A DNA stretch of 62,459 nt, from contig NZHC01000107.1 of NCBI GenBank assembly GCA_002689655.1, positions 3,834 to 66,292 on the forward strand, read 5' to 3'. Every line of letters starts with the position of its first letter. Positions within the stretch are counted from its first letter, which is position 1. A program made the position numbers and the translations under genes. The notes beneath the pieces were generated by a model. The model saw nothing but the letters and a program-made list of their open reading frames with translations, was not told the origin of the DNA and searched no databases. The stretch comes from Rhodopirellula sp. Lineage in GTDB: Bacteria > Planctomycetota > Planctomycetia > Pirellulales > Pirellulaceae. Below are positions 45,603-55,808 of this stretch, in pieces.

Positions 45603-48600
45603 GTGCCTCGTCGCGACGACATCAATAAGATTCTGATTATCGGCAGCGGTCCAATTGTCATTGGGCAGGCTTGTGAATTTGACTATTCGGGAACTCAGGC
45701 TTGCAAGGCTCTTCGAGAGGAGGGTTACGAAGTCGTATTGGTCAACAGCAATCCTGCGACCATCATGACGGATCCTGATACAGCAGACTCGACTTATATT
45801 GAGCCACTGACATGGCAGATGATTGAAAAGATTATCGCCAAGGAAAAGCCGGATGCGTTGTTGCCCACGCTGGGAGGGCAGACAGGCTTGAATTGTGCGA
45901 TGGACCTGGAAGCCAATGGGGTATTGGAAAAGTACGGAGTTGAGATGATCGGCGCGAACGCGGCGGTCATTGCCAAGGCTGAGGAACGTGAGCAGTTCAA
46001 AGCTGCCATGGATAAGATCGGCTTGGACACCTGTAATGGTCACACCGTCAAAACTCTGCAGCATGCGCGTGAGGCGGTTCAGGATGTTGGCTTGCCCGCG
46101 GTTGTGCGACCGAGCTTTACGATGGGAGGGAGCGGTTCAGCGATTGCCTACAACAAAGATGATTTTGATGCCCTCGTGCAGAACGGTCTTGATCAATCTC
46201 CAGTCACCGAAGTTCTGATTGAGGAATCAATCATCGGTTGGAAAGAGTACGAGATGGAGGTTGTGCGGGACAAAGAAGACAATGTGGTCATCATTTGTAG
46301 CATCGAAAATTTTGATGCGATGGGTGTTCACACTGGCGACTCAATCACGGTGGCTCCAGCACAGACATTGACAGACAAGGAATACCAACGAATGCGTGAT
46401 GCTTCGTTGGCTGTGATTCGGGAGATCGGTGTAGAAACGGGTGGTAGTAATATTCAGTTCGCGATCGAGCCCAACACCGGCCGGATGATCGTAATTGAGA
46501 TGAACCCGCGGGTCAGTCGTTCAAGTGCACTGGCGAGTAAGGCAACTGGTTTCCCAATCGCGAAAATTGCAGCAAAGTTGGCAATTGGATACCTCTTGTG
46601 GGAATTGCCAAATGACATCACGAAGCAAACCAAGGCCTGTTTTGAACCAACGATTGACTATGTCGTTACAAAGATGCCTCGATTTGCGTTCGAAAAATTT
46701 CCTGAGGCTGACGCAACACTGACGACGCAAATGAAGAGTGTCGGAGAGACGATGGCCATTGGTCGTACGTTTCGTGAATCGATGCAGAAAGCAATGCGAG
46801 GTTTGGAAGTTGGCGCTTTCGGTTTGGGGAGTGACAATCGGGACTTGTGGGGTACCGAGCAGCAGCCTGATTTTGATGAGATCAGAGCGAAATTGAGCAC
46901 TCCTGGAGCGGAGCGGATTTTTTACATCCGGTACGCACTCAAAGCGGGAATGACCATTGAAGAGGTGTTCGAACTTACAAACATCGATGTGTGGTTCTTG
47001 GACCATCTCTCCCAGATCATCGAGCATGAAAATCGGCTGATCGAAATCGGGTCTCTAGAGGAGTTTTCCCGGGATCAGATGTGGGAGGCAAAGCGGGATG
47101 GTTTTTCAGATCGTCAAATTGCGAAAATTACATCTGCAACAGAAACCCAAGTTCGGGCAAGACGCCTGGAATTGGGCGTGAAGCCTGTCTTCAAAAGTGT
47201 TGACACATGTGCTGCTGAGTTCGAGGCGTATACACCTTACTATTACAGCACTTACGAAGTTGAGGATGAACTGCCTCCCAAGAGTGATAAAAAACGCGTG
47301 GTGATTCTGGGCGGTGGTCCGAATCGTATTGGGCAGGGAATCGAATTTGATTACTGCTGCTGCCACGCAAGTTTTGCACTACGTGACATAGGAATCGAAA
47401 GTGTCATGGTGAACAGTAATCCGGAGACGGTGAGTACTGATTATGACACCTCGGATATGTTGTTCTTTGAACCGCTCACGATTGAGGATGTTCTGAACGT
47501 CTGCGATGCGATTCAACCCGACGGTGTCATTGTTCAGTTTGGAGGACAAACCCCACTGAATCTGGCGAGAGGTTTAGCAGAGGCGGGAGTGCCTGTCATT
47601 GGCACGAGTGTTGACACCATTGAGGCGGCAGAAGACAGGGAGTTGTTTCAGCAGTTGATTGATGAGTTGGGGCTGAGGCAACCGCCTAGCGGCATCGCTC
47701 GAAATATGGATGAAGCTCGGGTTGAAGCAAAGGTGATCGGTTTTCCGATGCTGGTCAGGCCGAGTTTTGTGCTCGGAGGAAGGGCGATGGAGATTTGTTA
47801 CGACCAAGCCCAATTCGATCGTTACGTGGCTGAGGCGTTTGTGGTCGCAGACGGACAACCTGTATTGATCGACCGCTTTTTGGAAGATGCCACCGAGGTG
47901 GATGTCGATGCCATTGCGGATGGAACTGACTGTGTGATCATGGGGATCATGGAGCACATTGAGGAGGCGGGTGTCCATTCAGGAGACTCAGCCTGCGCGA
48001 TCCCGCCATTTAGTTTGACGCAACCGGTGCTGAACGAAATTCGTGAAGCGACCAAGAAACTTGCTCAGAAATTGAATGTCATTGGGTTGATGAATATTCA
48101 GTTCGCTATCAAGTCGGAAGAACAAGGTCTGATTCTATACGTGCTGGAGGTCAATCCGCGAGCCTCTCGTACAGCCCCGTTTGTTGCGAAAGCGACGGGG
48201 GTTCCCGTGGCGAGTATTGCGACGAAGGTTATGGCTGGAATTTCACTTGCCGAACAGAACATCACAGAGGAACCCATTCCACGGCATGTCTCCATCAAGG
48301 AAAGTGTTTTCCCTTTCCGGAAGTTTGCCGGTGTGGATATCGTGTTGGGGCCGGAAATGCGAAGCACCGGTGAAGTGATGGGTGTCAGCGACAAGTTCTC
48401 GCTTGCGTTCGCAAAAAGCCAAATTGCTGCGGGCAGCCTGTTGCCTGAATCTGGGAAAATCTTCATCAGCCTCAGCTCACGCCACAAAGAGTCGGCTAAG
48501 GCAATTGGGGTAGAGTTGCGAGAACTAGGCTTTGAAATTCTCGCTACCTCGGGGACGGCTGCACGGCTGGAAGAAGGTGGAGTTGAGGTGACGCGGGTAA

Positions 48601-48854
48601 AAAAGTTGGCTGAAGGTCATCCTAATCTCATTGATTATTTGAAAAATGATGATGTACAGCTAATCCTCAATACACCAAGTGGAAAAGGTGCTCGTACGGA
48701 TGAAGGCCGCATTCGAGCCGCTGCTGTGCAACATGGCGTGCCCTGCATCACCACGCTCGCTGCTGCTGAGGCAGCGGTGCGGGCCATGCGAGCTACACGA
48801 GATACAGATTTGGAAGTTGAGTCGCTTCAAAGCCGCTATGCGAAGTCTCTGTGA
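45603..48854 (+). CDS. carB: Carbamoyl-phosphate synthase large subunit
   Basis: Makes carbamoyl phosphate for arginine and pyrimidines. Two homologous ATP-grasp halves are complete: the first opens [21 protein letters not shown] and contains [16 protein letters not shown], and the second opens [20 protein letters not shown] and contains [16 protein letters not shown]. The oligomerisation domain separates them, and a C-terminal methylglyoxal-synthase-like allosteric domain begins near [16 protein letters not shown]. The length of 1,083 residues is normal. GTG start. No carA lies next to it, so the small subunit is encoded elsewhere. Confidence 0.97.
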   Translation: MPRRDDINKILIIGSGPIVIGQACEFDYSGTQACKALREEGYEVVLVNSNPATIMTDPDTADSTYIEPLTWQMIEKIIAKEKPDALLPTLGGQTGLNCAMDLEANGVLEKYGVEMIGANAAVIAKAEEREQFKAAMDKIGLDTCNGHTVKTLQHAREAVQDVGLPAVVRPSFTMGGSGSAIAYNKDDFDALVQNGLDQSPVTEVLIEESIIGWKEYEMEVVRDKEDNVVIICSIENFDAMGVHTGDSITVAPAQTLTDKEYQRMRDASLAVIREIGVETGGSNIQFAIEPNTGRMIVIEMNPRVSRSSALASKATGFPIAKIAAKLAIGYLLWELPNDITKQTKACFEPTIDYVVTKMPRFAFEKFPEADATLTTQMKSVGETMAIGRTFRESMQKAMRGLEVGAFGLGSDNRDLWGTEQQPDFDEIRAKLSTPGAERIFYIRYALKAGMTIEEVFELTNIDVWFLDHLSQIIEHENRLIEIGSLEEFSRDQMWEAKRDGFSDRQIAKITSATETQVRARRLELGVKPVFKSVDTCAAEFEAYTPYYYSTYEVEDELPPKSDKKRVVILGGGPNRIGQGIEFDYCCCHASFALRDIGIESVMVNSNPETVSTDYDTSDMLFFEPLTIEDVLNVCDAIQPDGVIVQFGGQTPLNLARGLAEAGVPVIGTSVDTIEAAEDRELFQQLIDELGLRQPPSGIARNMDEARVEAKVIGFPMLVRPSFVLGGRAMEICYDQAQFDRYVAEAFVVADGQPVLIDRFLEDATEVDVDAIADGTDCVIMGIMEHIEEAGVHSGDSACAIPPFSLTQPVLNEIREATKKLAQKLNVIGLMNIQFAIKSEEQGLILYVLEVNPRASRTAPFVAKATGVPVASIATKVMAGISLAEQNITEEPIPRHVSIKESVFPFRKFAGVDIVLGPEMRSTGEVMGVSDKFSLAFAKSQIAAGSLLPESGKIFISLSSRHKESAKAIGVELRELGFEILATSGTAARLEEGGVEVTRVKKLAEGHPNLIDYLKNDDVQLILNTPSGKGARTDEGRIRAAAVQHGVPCITTLAAAEAAVRAMRATRDTDLEVESLQSRYAKSL

Positions 48855-49142
48855 GCGGCTCAGAAAGAACGAGAAGATCATTACCCGGATGAGATCAAAG
48901 GCTTGTGGGCGGCCTCGTTGCCAGCAGGAGTTGCCCACCTTGTTGGGCAGACGGGCAAGTTACCTCGCATAAGGACAGAGCGGAGATGCGAGGCTCGAGG
49001 GCCGAATCATATGCTTGTTGAGCTGTTTTCGACTTTTCCTGTTCGATAAACGCCATCATCTCTTAAATTACAGACTTAATTTTCCTGCGCGAGCGCAATA
49101 CAGTTTTATTCTTTCCCTTGGTACCTGGGCCACGCGTCAACG

Positions 49143-50597
49143 ATGGTAAGTGAAAATCAGTCCAACTCCCTGGTAGACGGGGGACAGTCCACTCACGTGA
49201 TGGAATTTGACCCGTCGAGTTTGAAGCTACTGGTCATCGACAATGAAGCGGCGCATGCTCGAGCGATGACGGAGAGCCTGGAAAAGGTGGGATACACGTG
49301 TGAAGTAGCGACCAGTGGGCCGGAGGCCGCCAGCTTGGTCGAACGTGAAACCTACGACATCATCATCACCGACATGGTCATGAACGATGTCGATGGAATG
49401 AAGATTCTCAAGCTTGCACGAGAGCGTTTACCGGACTGCGAAGTGGTGATGGTAACCGGACATGCAACGGTGCCGGTCGCAGTCGAGGCGATGCAAAAAG
49501 GTGCTTTCAATTTTTTGGAAAAACCGATCACTCCAAACCGGCTTCGAGCAATTGCAGAGAAAGCTGCGGAGGCGGTGTCACTGAAACGTAGGAATACTGA
49601 GCTTCTTCAGAGGCTTGATGAACGTTTTGGTTTTGAGGGCATTATCTATGTCAGCAAGAAGATGCAAATGGTCATTGACCGGTTGCGTCGAATTGCTGCC
49701 ACTGATGCAACTGTTTTGATTACAGGTGAAAACGGGACGGGCAAGGAGATCATTGCTCAGGCGATTCACCAAAATAGTCCACGGCGTAGCAAACGCATGG
49801 TAGCAATCAATACCGGAGCGATAGCGGAGAATCTTGTCGAGAGTGAGTTGTTTGGGCATGTGAAGGGATCATTCACGGATGCAGTATCTGACCGCGAAGG
49901 AGCGTTTCAATACGCCAATGGCGGTACTTTATTTCTGGATGAGGTTGGCGATATGCCTGCCAACACGCAGATCAAGTTGCTGCGTGTTCTGGAGGAGAAT
50001 CAGATCACTCGTGTGGGTGACAACAAAACGATCAAAGTTAATGTGCGTTTGATCTCCGCAACGAATCGTCCGTTACAAGAGATGATTGAGGCTGGTACAT
50101 TCCGTAAAGACTTGTACCATCGGTTAAAAGTAGTGACGGTCGAGTTGCCCGCTTTGCGTGATCGTCTTGAAGATGTGGTGCCATTAATGGACCACTTCCG
50201 GAAAACATTTCTTCGGCGACACGACAAGCCAACGGCTCACTTCACACCAGCGGTGACGAAGCGTTTCTTTTCCTATGACTGGCCTGGTAACGTCAGAGAG
50301 TTAAGGAATTTTGTTGAAACAATGGTGGTACTTGATACTGACGGCAAGCTAGACATTGACGATTTGCCACCAGAGTTGGCTGATGAGGCATTGGAAGATG
50401 GAGGTGATCCGCAACTGCCAATTCAAGGCGATTCAGACTTGATCGGGAAGCCTTTGGGTGTGATCGAACGGTGGGCGATTGAGGAAACACTCAGGCTCAC
50501 TAACGATAATCGTGATGAAGCAGCAAAGATTCTTCAGATCGGTGCACGTACTTTGTATCGCCGATTAGATCAGTATAAGAAGGATGAAGAAGAGTAG
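49143..50597 (+). CDS. NtrC-family sigma-54-dependent response regulator
   Basis: Receiver domain (about 25-145) with phosphorylation site D77 in IIITDMVMNDVDG, the switch threonine in VMVTGHAT and the lysine in FLEKP. The AAA+ domain (about 165-400) has Walker A GENGTGKE at 195-202, Walker B GGTLFLDEVGD and WPGNVRELRN. The C-terminal Fis-type helix-turn-helix is RDEAAKILQIGARTLYRRL. The sigma-54-contacting loop reads GSFTDA (242-247) instead of GAFTGA. It probably activates one or more sigma-54 promoters on phosphorylation. No histidine kinase is adjacent. The ATG start is preceded by 288 nt of non-coding sequence. Confidence 0.94.
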   Translation: MVSENQSNSLVDGGQSTHVMEFDPSSLKLLVIDNEAAHARAMTESLEKVGYTCEVATSGPEAASLVERETYDIIITDMVMNDVDGMKILKLARERLPDCEVVMVTGHATVPVAVEAMQKGAFNFLEKPITPNRLRAIAEKAAEAVSLKRRNTELLQRLDERFGFEGIIYVSKKMQMVIDRLRRIAATDATVLITGENGTGKEIIAQAIHQNSPRRSKRMVAINTGAIAENLVESELFGHVKGSFTDAVSDREGAFQYANGGTLFLDEVGDMPANTQIKLLRVLEENQITRVGDNKTIKVNVRLISATNRPLQEMIEAGTFRKDLYHRLKVVTVELPALRDRLEDVVPLMDHFRKTFLRRHDKPTAHFTPAVTKRFFSYDWPGNVRELRNFVETMVVLDTDGKLDIDDLPPELADEALEDGGDPQLPIQGDSDLIGKPLGVIERWAIEETLRLTNDNRDEAAKILQIGARTLYRRLDQYKKDEEE

Positions 50598-50608
50598 ATC
50601 TTCGATCG

Positions 50609-51691
50609 TTAGCACTCTTCTTGAGAACCATGTGCTTCGCGTGGGATGTACCGACCGGCACCATTGTCGCAATAGTGCTTACTGAGCATCTGTTCGAATT
50701 CCTCAGCTGTTCGGATGCGGGTCATATCAAGTCGTACTTCTTCGTGCTGGGGGTGGCACTGGGAATATTTGATACAGAATTTCCTCATCAACAACGGTGC
50801 TCGTTGTTCGTTATAAGTTTGCATGCACAACTTAAAATGCGATCTCATTACAGCGGCTTGTTCTTTCAGGTCCGGTGGCGACGGTTTGGGAAGACCTTCC
50901 GAAAGTGCTCTTGCTTGTTGGAAAATCCAGGGATTTCCGATTGCTCCTCGTGCGACAGTGACACCATCGATCCCAGTTTCATGGATCATACGCAAGCAGT
51001 CTTCGGCGGTGAATAAATCGCCGCTGCCGAGGATGCGAATCCTCGTGCCGACGTGTTGTTTGACTTCTGATAGAAAAGACCAGCGACTGGGGCCGATATA
51101 GCGTTGTTGTACGGTTCGGCCGTGCACTGTGGCCCCAGCCAATCCGGCGTCCACGGCGCCGTCAATAATCTGAAAAAAATTGTCGCGGGATTCATCTGAA
51201 TCATCAATGCCTCGCCGCATTTTTACGGTCACAGGAATCTTATGGGGCACGATATCGCGGGTCCGCCGAAGGATATCAATCGCAACTTCGGGTTGTGACA
51301 GGTGGAATCCGCCACGACAGCGACCGAGAACCTTTTTGACCGGACACCCGAAGTTGACGTCAATGATGTCGAAGCCGGCTTCCACTAATTTTAGCGCGCC
51401 CATGGCAAACTGCTCAGGTTCAGCGCCCATTAACTGTCCACCCACCGGATGTTCTGTGGGATGGATATCGAGAAAGTGCTTCGTTTTCTGCCGTTTGCTC
51501 AGCGCTAGCAGGAAGTGGTCCAACATCACCTCGCAAATCGCGTAACTCGCACCATGTTGACGTGCAATCACTCGCATGGGGAGATCGCTGTAGCCTGACA
51601 AGGCAGCTTGCACGATAGGAAAGCCAATCTTGACATTCCCGATGTTTAGCGGTGAGAGGGCGGGGAAGGTAGACACAGAAATAGCACACAC
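50609..51691 (-). CDS. tRNA-dihydrouridine synthase
   Basis: FMN enzyme that reduces uridine in tRNA D-loops. Visible landmarks are IVQAALSGYSDLPMRVIARQ at the flavin site, the central IDVNFGCPVKKVLGRCRGG, VTVKMRRGIDD and the C-terminal GVTVARGAIGNPWIF, all typical of DusB-like enzymes. The open frame runs to 51919, but the extra N-terminal 76 residues are unlike the family and run across the start of the divergent epimerase gene. I therefore use GTG 51691 (360 residues). GTG 51676 is an alternative. The stop codon faces the sigma-54 activator's stop across 11 nt. Confidence 0.88.
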   Translation of the reverse strand: MCAISVSTFPALSPLNIGNVKIGFPIVQAALSGYSDLPMRVIARQHGASYAICEVMLDHFLLALSKRQKTKHFLDIHPTEHPVGGQLMGAEPEQFAMGALKLVEAGFDIIDVNFGCPVKKVLGRCRGGFHLSQPEVAIDILRRTRDIVPHKIPVTVKMRRGIDDSDESRDNFFQIIDGAVDAGLAGATVHGRTVQQRYIGPSRWSFLSEVKQHVGTRIRILGSGDLFTAEDCLRMIHETGIDGVTVARGAIGNPWIFQQARALSEGLPKPSPPDLKEQAAVMRSHFKLCMQTYNEQRAPLLMRKFCIKYSQCHPQHEEVRLDMTRIRTAEEFEQMLSKHYCDNGAGRYIPREAHGSQEEC

Positions 51692-51790
51692 TTTTTCAAA
51701 ATCGATGAACTGCACGAGGTGAATTTGCCAGCGATGTCGGTTAACGTAAAGCTTCCCTATGTCTGGTACACGAAAACTTCGAAAAACGTC

Positions 51791-52912
51791 ATGATGATAC
51801 GCCTGTGCTTCACCGTGATACCCAGTATCGCGATTATTACCTGTTTTGCCAACTCGCTCGCTGCCAATCCCAACATGAACATCCATTCCAACGTATTTGG
51901 CGTTACTCAGGACGGTCAAGACGTCACTCGGTTCACTTTGACTAATTCACATGGCAACAGTGTTTCGGTCATGACTTGGGGAGCCACGCTGCTCGATGTC
52001 AATGTCCCTGATCGAGATGGAAATCGAGAAAATGTCAATCTCGCGTTTGATGAACTTGCTCCTTACCTTGATGGGCATCCCTACTTTGGGAGCACTGTTG
52101 GCCGCTTTTGTAATCGGATCGAGGAGGGGAAATTCACGATTGATGGTAGGGAATATCAGGTGACAACCAATGCCGGCAAGCATCACATTCATGGCGGAAA
52201 AACGAATTTTACCTATCAGAATTGGAGCAGCGAATCGTTCCGTGTGAGTGAGTCGATCGGCGTGCGATTCCAGCTTACAAGCCCTGATGGGCAGGAGGGC
52301 TACCCCGGCACGGTACAAGCTACTGTCGAGTATTCCTGGAATGACAAGAACGAGCTTCGAATAGCTTTCAGTGCAACGACTGATGCACCTACACACGTCA
52401 ATTTGACGAATCACAGTTACTGGAATCTTGGCGGTGCCGGCAGTGGATCAGCGATGGATCATGTGGCAACCATCGAAGCAGATCAGTACCTAGACGTAGA
52501 TGATGATTTGATTCCTACTGGCAAATTGAATTCAGTTGAAAACACCGTGCTCGATTTTCGTGCGGGTATGCCGCTGGGGGAACGTGTGAATCAACTTGCC
52601 GCGACCAAGGGATATGATCACTGTTATGTGGTTCGGGGAGCGGCCGGTGAGTTGCGGAAAGCTGCTCGGGTCGTTGATCCGAAATCGGGCCGAGTACTTG
52701 AAATCGAAACCACGCAACCTGGAATGCAGCTCTATACCGCAAATCATTTACCTGGCAACGAAAGGTCCAACGGCTATGGAGGACATGACGCATTTTGTCT
52801 TGAAACCCAGCATTATCCCAATGCGCCGAATCGCGAGGCGTTTCCAACGACTTTGCTGCAGCCCGGGGATCGGATGCATGAAATCACCATACATCGCTTT
52901 TCAACGTTCTAG
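51791..52912 (+). CDS. Exported aldose 1-epimerase (galactose mutarotase)
   Basis: Interconverts alpha and beta anomers of hexoses. After a signal-like N-terminus (about residues 1-24, ending ANSLA) the mutarotase domain runs to the end: WGATLLDVNVPDRDG, STVGRFCNRIEEGKF, the catalytic histidine in HVNLTNHSYWNLGG and the catalytic glutamate in CLETQHYPNAPN. The length of 373 residues including the signal fits GalM. I start at ATG 51791, where the signal peptide begins. The open frame from 51719 adds an unlikely leader. An exported epimerase fits extracytoplasmic sugar use. It diverges from the dihydrouridine synthase gene. Confidence 0.92.
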   Translation: MMIRLCFTVIPSIAIITCFANSLAANPNMNIHSNVFGVTQDGQDVTRFTLTNSHGNSVSVMTWGATLLDVNVPDRDGNRENVNLAFDELAPYLDGHPYFGSTVGRFCNRIEEGKFTIDGREYQVTTNAGKHHIHGGKTNFTYQNWSSESFRVSESIGVRFQLTSPDGQEGYPGTVQATVEYSWNDKNELRIAFSATTDAPTHVNLTNHSYWNLGGAGSGSAMDHVATIEADQYLDVDDDLIPTGKLNSVENTVLDFRAGMPLGERVNQLAATKGYDHCYVVRGAAGELRKAARVVDPKSGRVLEIETTQPGMQLYTANHLPGNERSNGYGGHDAFCLETQHYPNAPNREAFPTTLLQPGDRMHEITIHRFSTF

Positions 52913-53177
52913 CACTCACTTGCATCTGAGTTATCGAGTGGCAAGAGGCACCAAGGACAGTAGCCCTGTGTCCTGATCTTGTAAGATCGTCGAGATTTCT
53001 TGTAGGAACAGGGTAAGTTCAGTGCTGGTTTGGTAATACGTTCGACGTGCTGGCAGCAGTCAAAGAATTGAATTTTTCTGGATTATGAAGAATTTCAAAT
53101 AGTGCAGCCAACCGACAACATTAATATTGTTCGGATTACTACTTCTTGCTAATCTTTTCTTAACATTCCATTGTTAC

Positions 53178-53185
53178 GAGGAGGG
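53178..53185 (+). promoter_or_regulatory. Strong Shine-Dalgarno that fixes the start at GTG 53192
   Basis: GAGGAGGG lies six nt before GTG 53192. The earlier in-frame TTG at 53171 would place this motif inside the coding region. Confidence 0.85.
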
Positions 53186-53191
53186 TTTGCT

Positions 53192-54061
53192 GTGACGGCG
53201 TATCTGGTTTCGGGGCTCATCTGCACAACGGCGTTATCGGTCCTTGCGTACGCTGCGGGTCGAAGTCAGCGTGTGCATCGGGTCATCTCGAGTCCGATTT
53301 GTTTTGCAGTCACGCTTTGTTCGGCAGCTGTTTTGCCGTTGAGCTTGGCGAGTGGTATTCAATGGATTGACTTGCTGCCGCTGCCTGATGTTCTGCTCTG
53401 GTCTAGCGTAATAGCGCCGTGTCTGTGTTTTACCGCTGGGTTAGCAACCTGCCATTCGGCTCTGCGACCCTATTCTCAGCCCTTGGCTGCGGTGAGTCTG
53501 GTGGGGATGGCTCTTGGGTATACCTTGGTACCTGTCCTTCGCCCAGCATTTTCGCCGGTAAGCCTTAGCAAAGAGACGCAGTGGGGTGATGGCATTTGTC
53601 TACAGAGCCACATATCCACTTGTGCCCCGGCTGCCGCCGTCACTCTATTGCGTAACGCGGGAATTATCGCAGAAGAGCGGGATCTTGTGAGAGTCTGTTC
53701 GACGAGCGAGCAAGGTACAGAATCCTTGGGGTTGTACCGTGGAGTCAGGATTTATTCGAACACAGTGTTTCACAAAGTTTGTGTTGCTTCATCGAATACG
53801 GATGTCTGGATTTCCGGGCGACAACTTCCCAATTTGTCGATTGTTAACTTCAAAGCATCGAATGGTGGTTTTCCAAACCAACTGTTTGCATCTCGCCGTG
53901 ACCGGCATGCCGTGGTGGTTTTTGGACGCAATGACACAGGTGGCTGGGTGATCGGAGATCCGGCCTTTGGCAAAACGACATGGAGTGACGAAGAATTTCA
54001 GGCACGGTTTACAGGTGAGGCTCTTTACGTTGCTGGACCGCGAAAAAAATTTGAATTCTAA
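53192..54061 (+). CDS. Membrane-bound C39-like cysteine peptidase
   Basis: A protein of 289 residues. The first 120 contain about four hydrophobic helices (YLVSGLICTTALSVLAYAAG and following). The C-terminal half fits the peptidase C39 fold: Q138 and catalytic C144 in QSHISTCAPAAAVTLL, H239 in RRDRHAVVVFG and D256 in WVIGDPAFG. C39 peptidases usually trim double-glycine leaders inside ABC exporters. Here no ATPase or transporter domain is attached, so it may act as a separate periplasmic or membrane protease. No leader-peptide gene was seen nearby. It faces the Gfo/Idh/MocA gene tail to tail. Confidence 0.78.
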   Translation: MTAYLVSGLICTTALSVLAYAAGRSQRVHRVISSPICFAVTLCSAAVLPLSLASGIQWIDLLPLPDVLLWSSVIAPCLCFTAGLATCHSALRPYSQPLAAVSLVGMALGYTLVPVLRPAFSPVSLSKETQWGDGICLQSHISTCAPAAAVTLLRNAGIIAEERDLVRVCSTSEQGTESLGLYRGVRIYSNTVFHKVCVASSNTDVWISGRQLPNLSIVNFKASNGGFPNQLFASRRDRHAVVVFGRNDTGGWVIGDPAFGKTTWSDEEFQARFTGEALYVAGPRKKFEF

Positions 54062-54155
54062 ATGAACTCGCCTGATGGCAGCTGTTCACATCGCGACCTA
54101 CGCTAATCCAACAAGTTGATATAACTCGGTTAGTGAGAATATTAATACCGGGACA

Positions 54156-55595
54156 TCAGGCTAGCTCGGGAACTTCATAACCTTTGCGATATTCTCGATT
54201 GAGGAACTGGTTCGCATTCTTCGAGCCAGACCCAACAAATTGTTCGGTTTTGGCATCCAATTCCAGCATAGGGCTTACACGGATGTCGTCGCTCACACGT
54301 GACAGTTTGTGGGATCCGAGGTGTGCATCCATTTCGCCCATCAAGGTGGTCCATTGTTCCACGTCGATTCCATCGGCTGCTTCTCTGTCCAAATTTTTTC
54401 CAGTGCGGAAAGCAACGTTTGCCAGATTGCACCATCCTGTGCTGTCATTTCCAACTGCGATTTCAGCATTCAAGATGGATGCATCTTGCTGGAGGACCGC
54501 ATCGATGAAGTTTGCTTGATGCAGAACATTTCCTCCACCTTTGAATTCCTTGATCTTTTTTCCATCCGAGTCGTACGCCGCACCACGCCCTCGTTGGCCT
54601 TCATAACGCCCACCTTCGCAATACACGACGTAGCCACTACTGGGTCCCGGATGCGACGGGCTCTTTTTTCCTCCGGGCGTTGCTGGCAAATTGGAAAGTC
54701 CGATGACAACTGGGATTGAGCCTGTATCGAAGAAGGCAAAGTGTACATTCGGTGTTTGACCTGCATCGTTGAGCGCGACCCGACCACCCCCGCCCAAGAT
54801 TCGCTTTGGTAGTGCTACCAAGTCCTGGAAAACATTGTTGCGGACATCATCGAGTACATGCACGCCCCAGTTGCCCATCTCACCCGAACCCGTGTTCCAA
54901 TCCCAGTGCCAGTCGTAGTGCAATTTTTCGCGTAAGATCGGTTCATCCTGGGCAGGTCCCAGCCACAAGTCGTAAGCGACATTCTTGTCAACGGCGAGAG
55001 GCTGGTCACGTTTGCCGATCGAAGGTCGAACTCCGTAGCGATTGACACGTGTGGCGTTGATTTCACCAAGTGATTTTTCTTTATGTAAGAACTTCTTAAT
55101 CTCTGCTTGCATGGGATCAGATCGTTGCTGAGTACCAATTTGGCAGATTCGATTGTACTTGCGTGCAGCAGCCACAGTTTGCCGTCCTTCCCACTGGCTA
55201 TGCGACAAAGGCTTTTCGACATACACGTCTTTACCAGCTTGCATGGCCCATATCGCAGCAAGGCAGTGCCAGTGGTTGCAGGTGGCCACGACAACCACAT
55301 CAATGGAATCTGATGCGATCAAGTCTCGAAGGTCCGTCCAGCTTTGGGCCTTGGGGTATTTCTGTTTGGCCAATCCAAGCCGCTTTTCGTCCACGTCGCA
55401 CAGGCCAGCAATATTGATGCCATCGACTTCGCTGAATTGTCCCATCAGTTGACCAGCACGACCCCCGCAGCTGATAAAGCCAAGATTGACTTCGTCATTC
55501 GCGTTTGCCGCTCGCAATTTCTCGACTGCGAGGCTGCTTGTGAAACCGGTTGCAAGCGTGCCGGCCATGAAATTACGACGATTAAAAACAGTCAT
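54156..55595 (-). CDS. Exported Gfo/Idh/MocA family oxidoreductase
   Basis: NAD(P)-dependent sugar or polyol oxidoreductase. The N-terminus FNRRNFMAGTLATGF is a twin-arginine signal, so the protein is exported folded with its cofactor. The nucleotide-binding segment LGFISCGGRAGQLMGQF follows, and the catalytic-lysine motif appears as KDVYVEKPLSHS. The C-terminal substrate domain ends with ANQFLNREYRKGYEVPEL. The length of 479 residues is typical of the planctomycete exported subgroup. No sugar transport genes are adjacent. The substrate is unknown. Confidence 0.9.
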   Translation of the reverse strand: MTVFNRRNFMAGTLATGFTSSLAVEKLRAANANDEVNLGFISCGGRAGQLMGQFSEVDGINIAGLCDVDEKRLGLAKQKYPKAQSWTDLRDLIASDSIDVVVVATCNHWHCLAAIWAMQAGKDVYVEKPLSHSQWEGRQTVAAARKYNRICQIGTQQRSDPMQAEIKKFLHKEKSLGEINATRVNRYGVRPSIGKRDQPLAVDKNVAYDLWLGPAQDEPILREKLHYDWHWDWNTGSGEMGNWGVHVLDDVRNNVFQDLVALPKRILGGGGRVALNDAGQTPNVHFAFFDTGSIPVVIGLSNLPATPGGKKSPSHPGPSSGYVVYCEGGRYEGQRGRGAAYDSDGKKIKEFKGGGNVLHQANFIDAVLQQDASILNAEIAVGNDSTGWCNLANVAFRTGKNLDREAADGIDVEQWTTLMGEMDAHLGSHKLSRVSDDIRVSPMLELDAKTEQFVGSGSKNANQFLNREYRKGYEVPELA

Positions 55596-55808
55596 GGAGT
55601 ACAGTTTCTCTAGGTGGTGAATTGAGTATCAGGTAAGTCCGACCCGCGCATTTTCGCTGTTCGAGTTATTGATTGCGAGTCCCAATTGGGGAACGTCAAG
55701 GAAAAACCGAATTCCAAAAATTCTGGTTTCCCGAAGCAAGTCTGTCACCAGGGCGATAGGGATTCAGTTTGCGTTTGGTTGGAATTGAGTTGCAGTCGGT
55801 CAGTTTCA

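Noticed and set aside
51692-51919. N-terminal extension of the dihydrouridine synthase frame
   Set aside because: It is unlike the family, runs across the divergent epimerase start region, and internal GTG codons fit the normal start.
54071-54160. CCTGATG and CATCAGG inverted repeat between convergent genes
   Set aside because: The arms are 76 nt apart with no T-tract, and one lies across the oxidoreductase stop. Too weak for a terminator.
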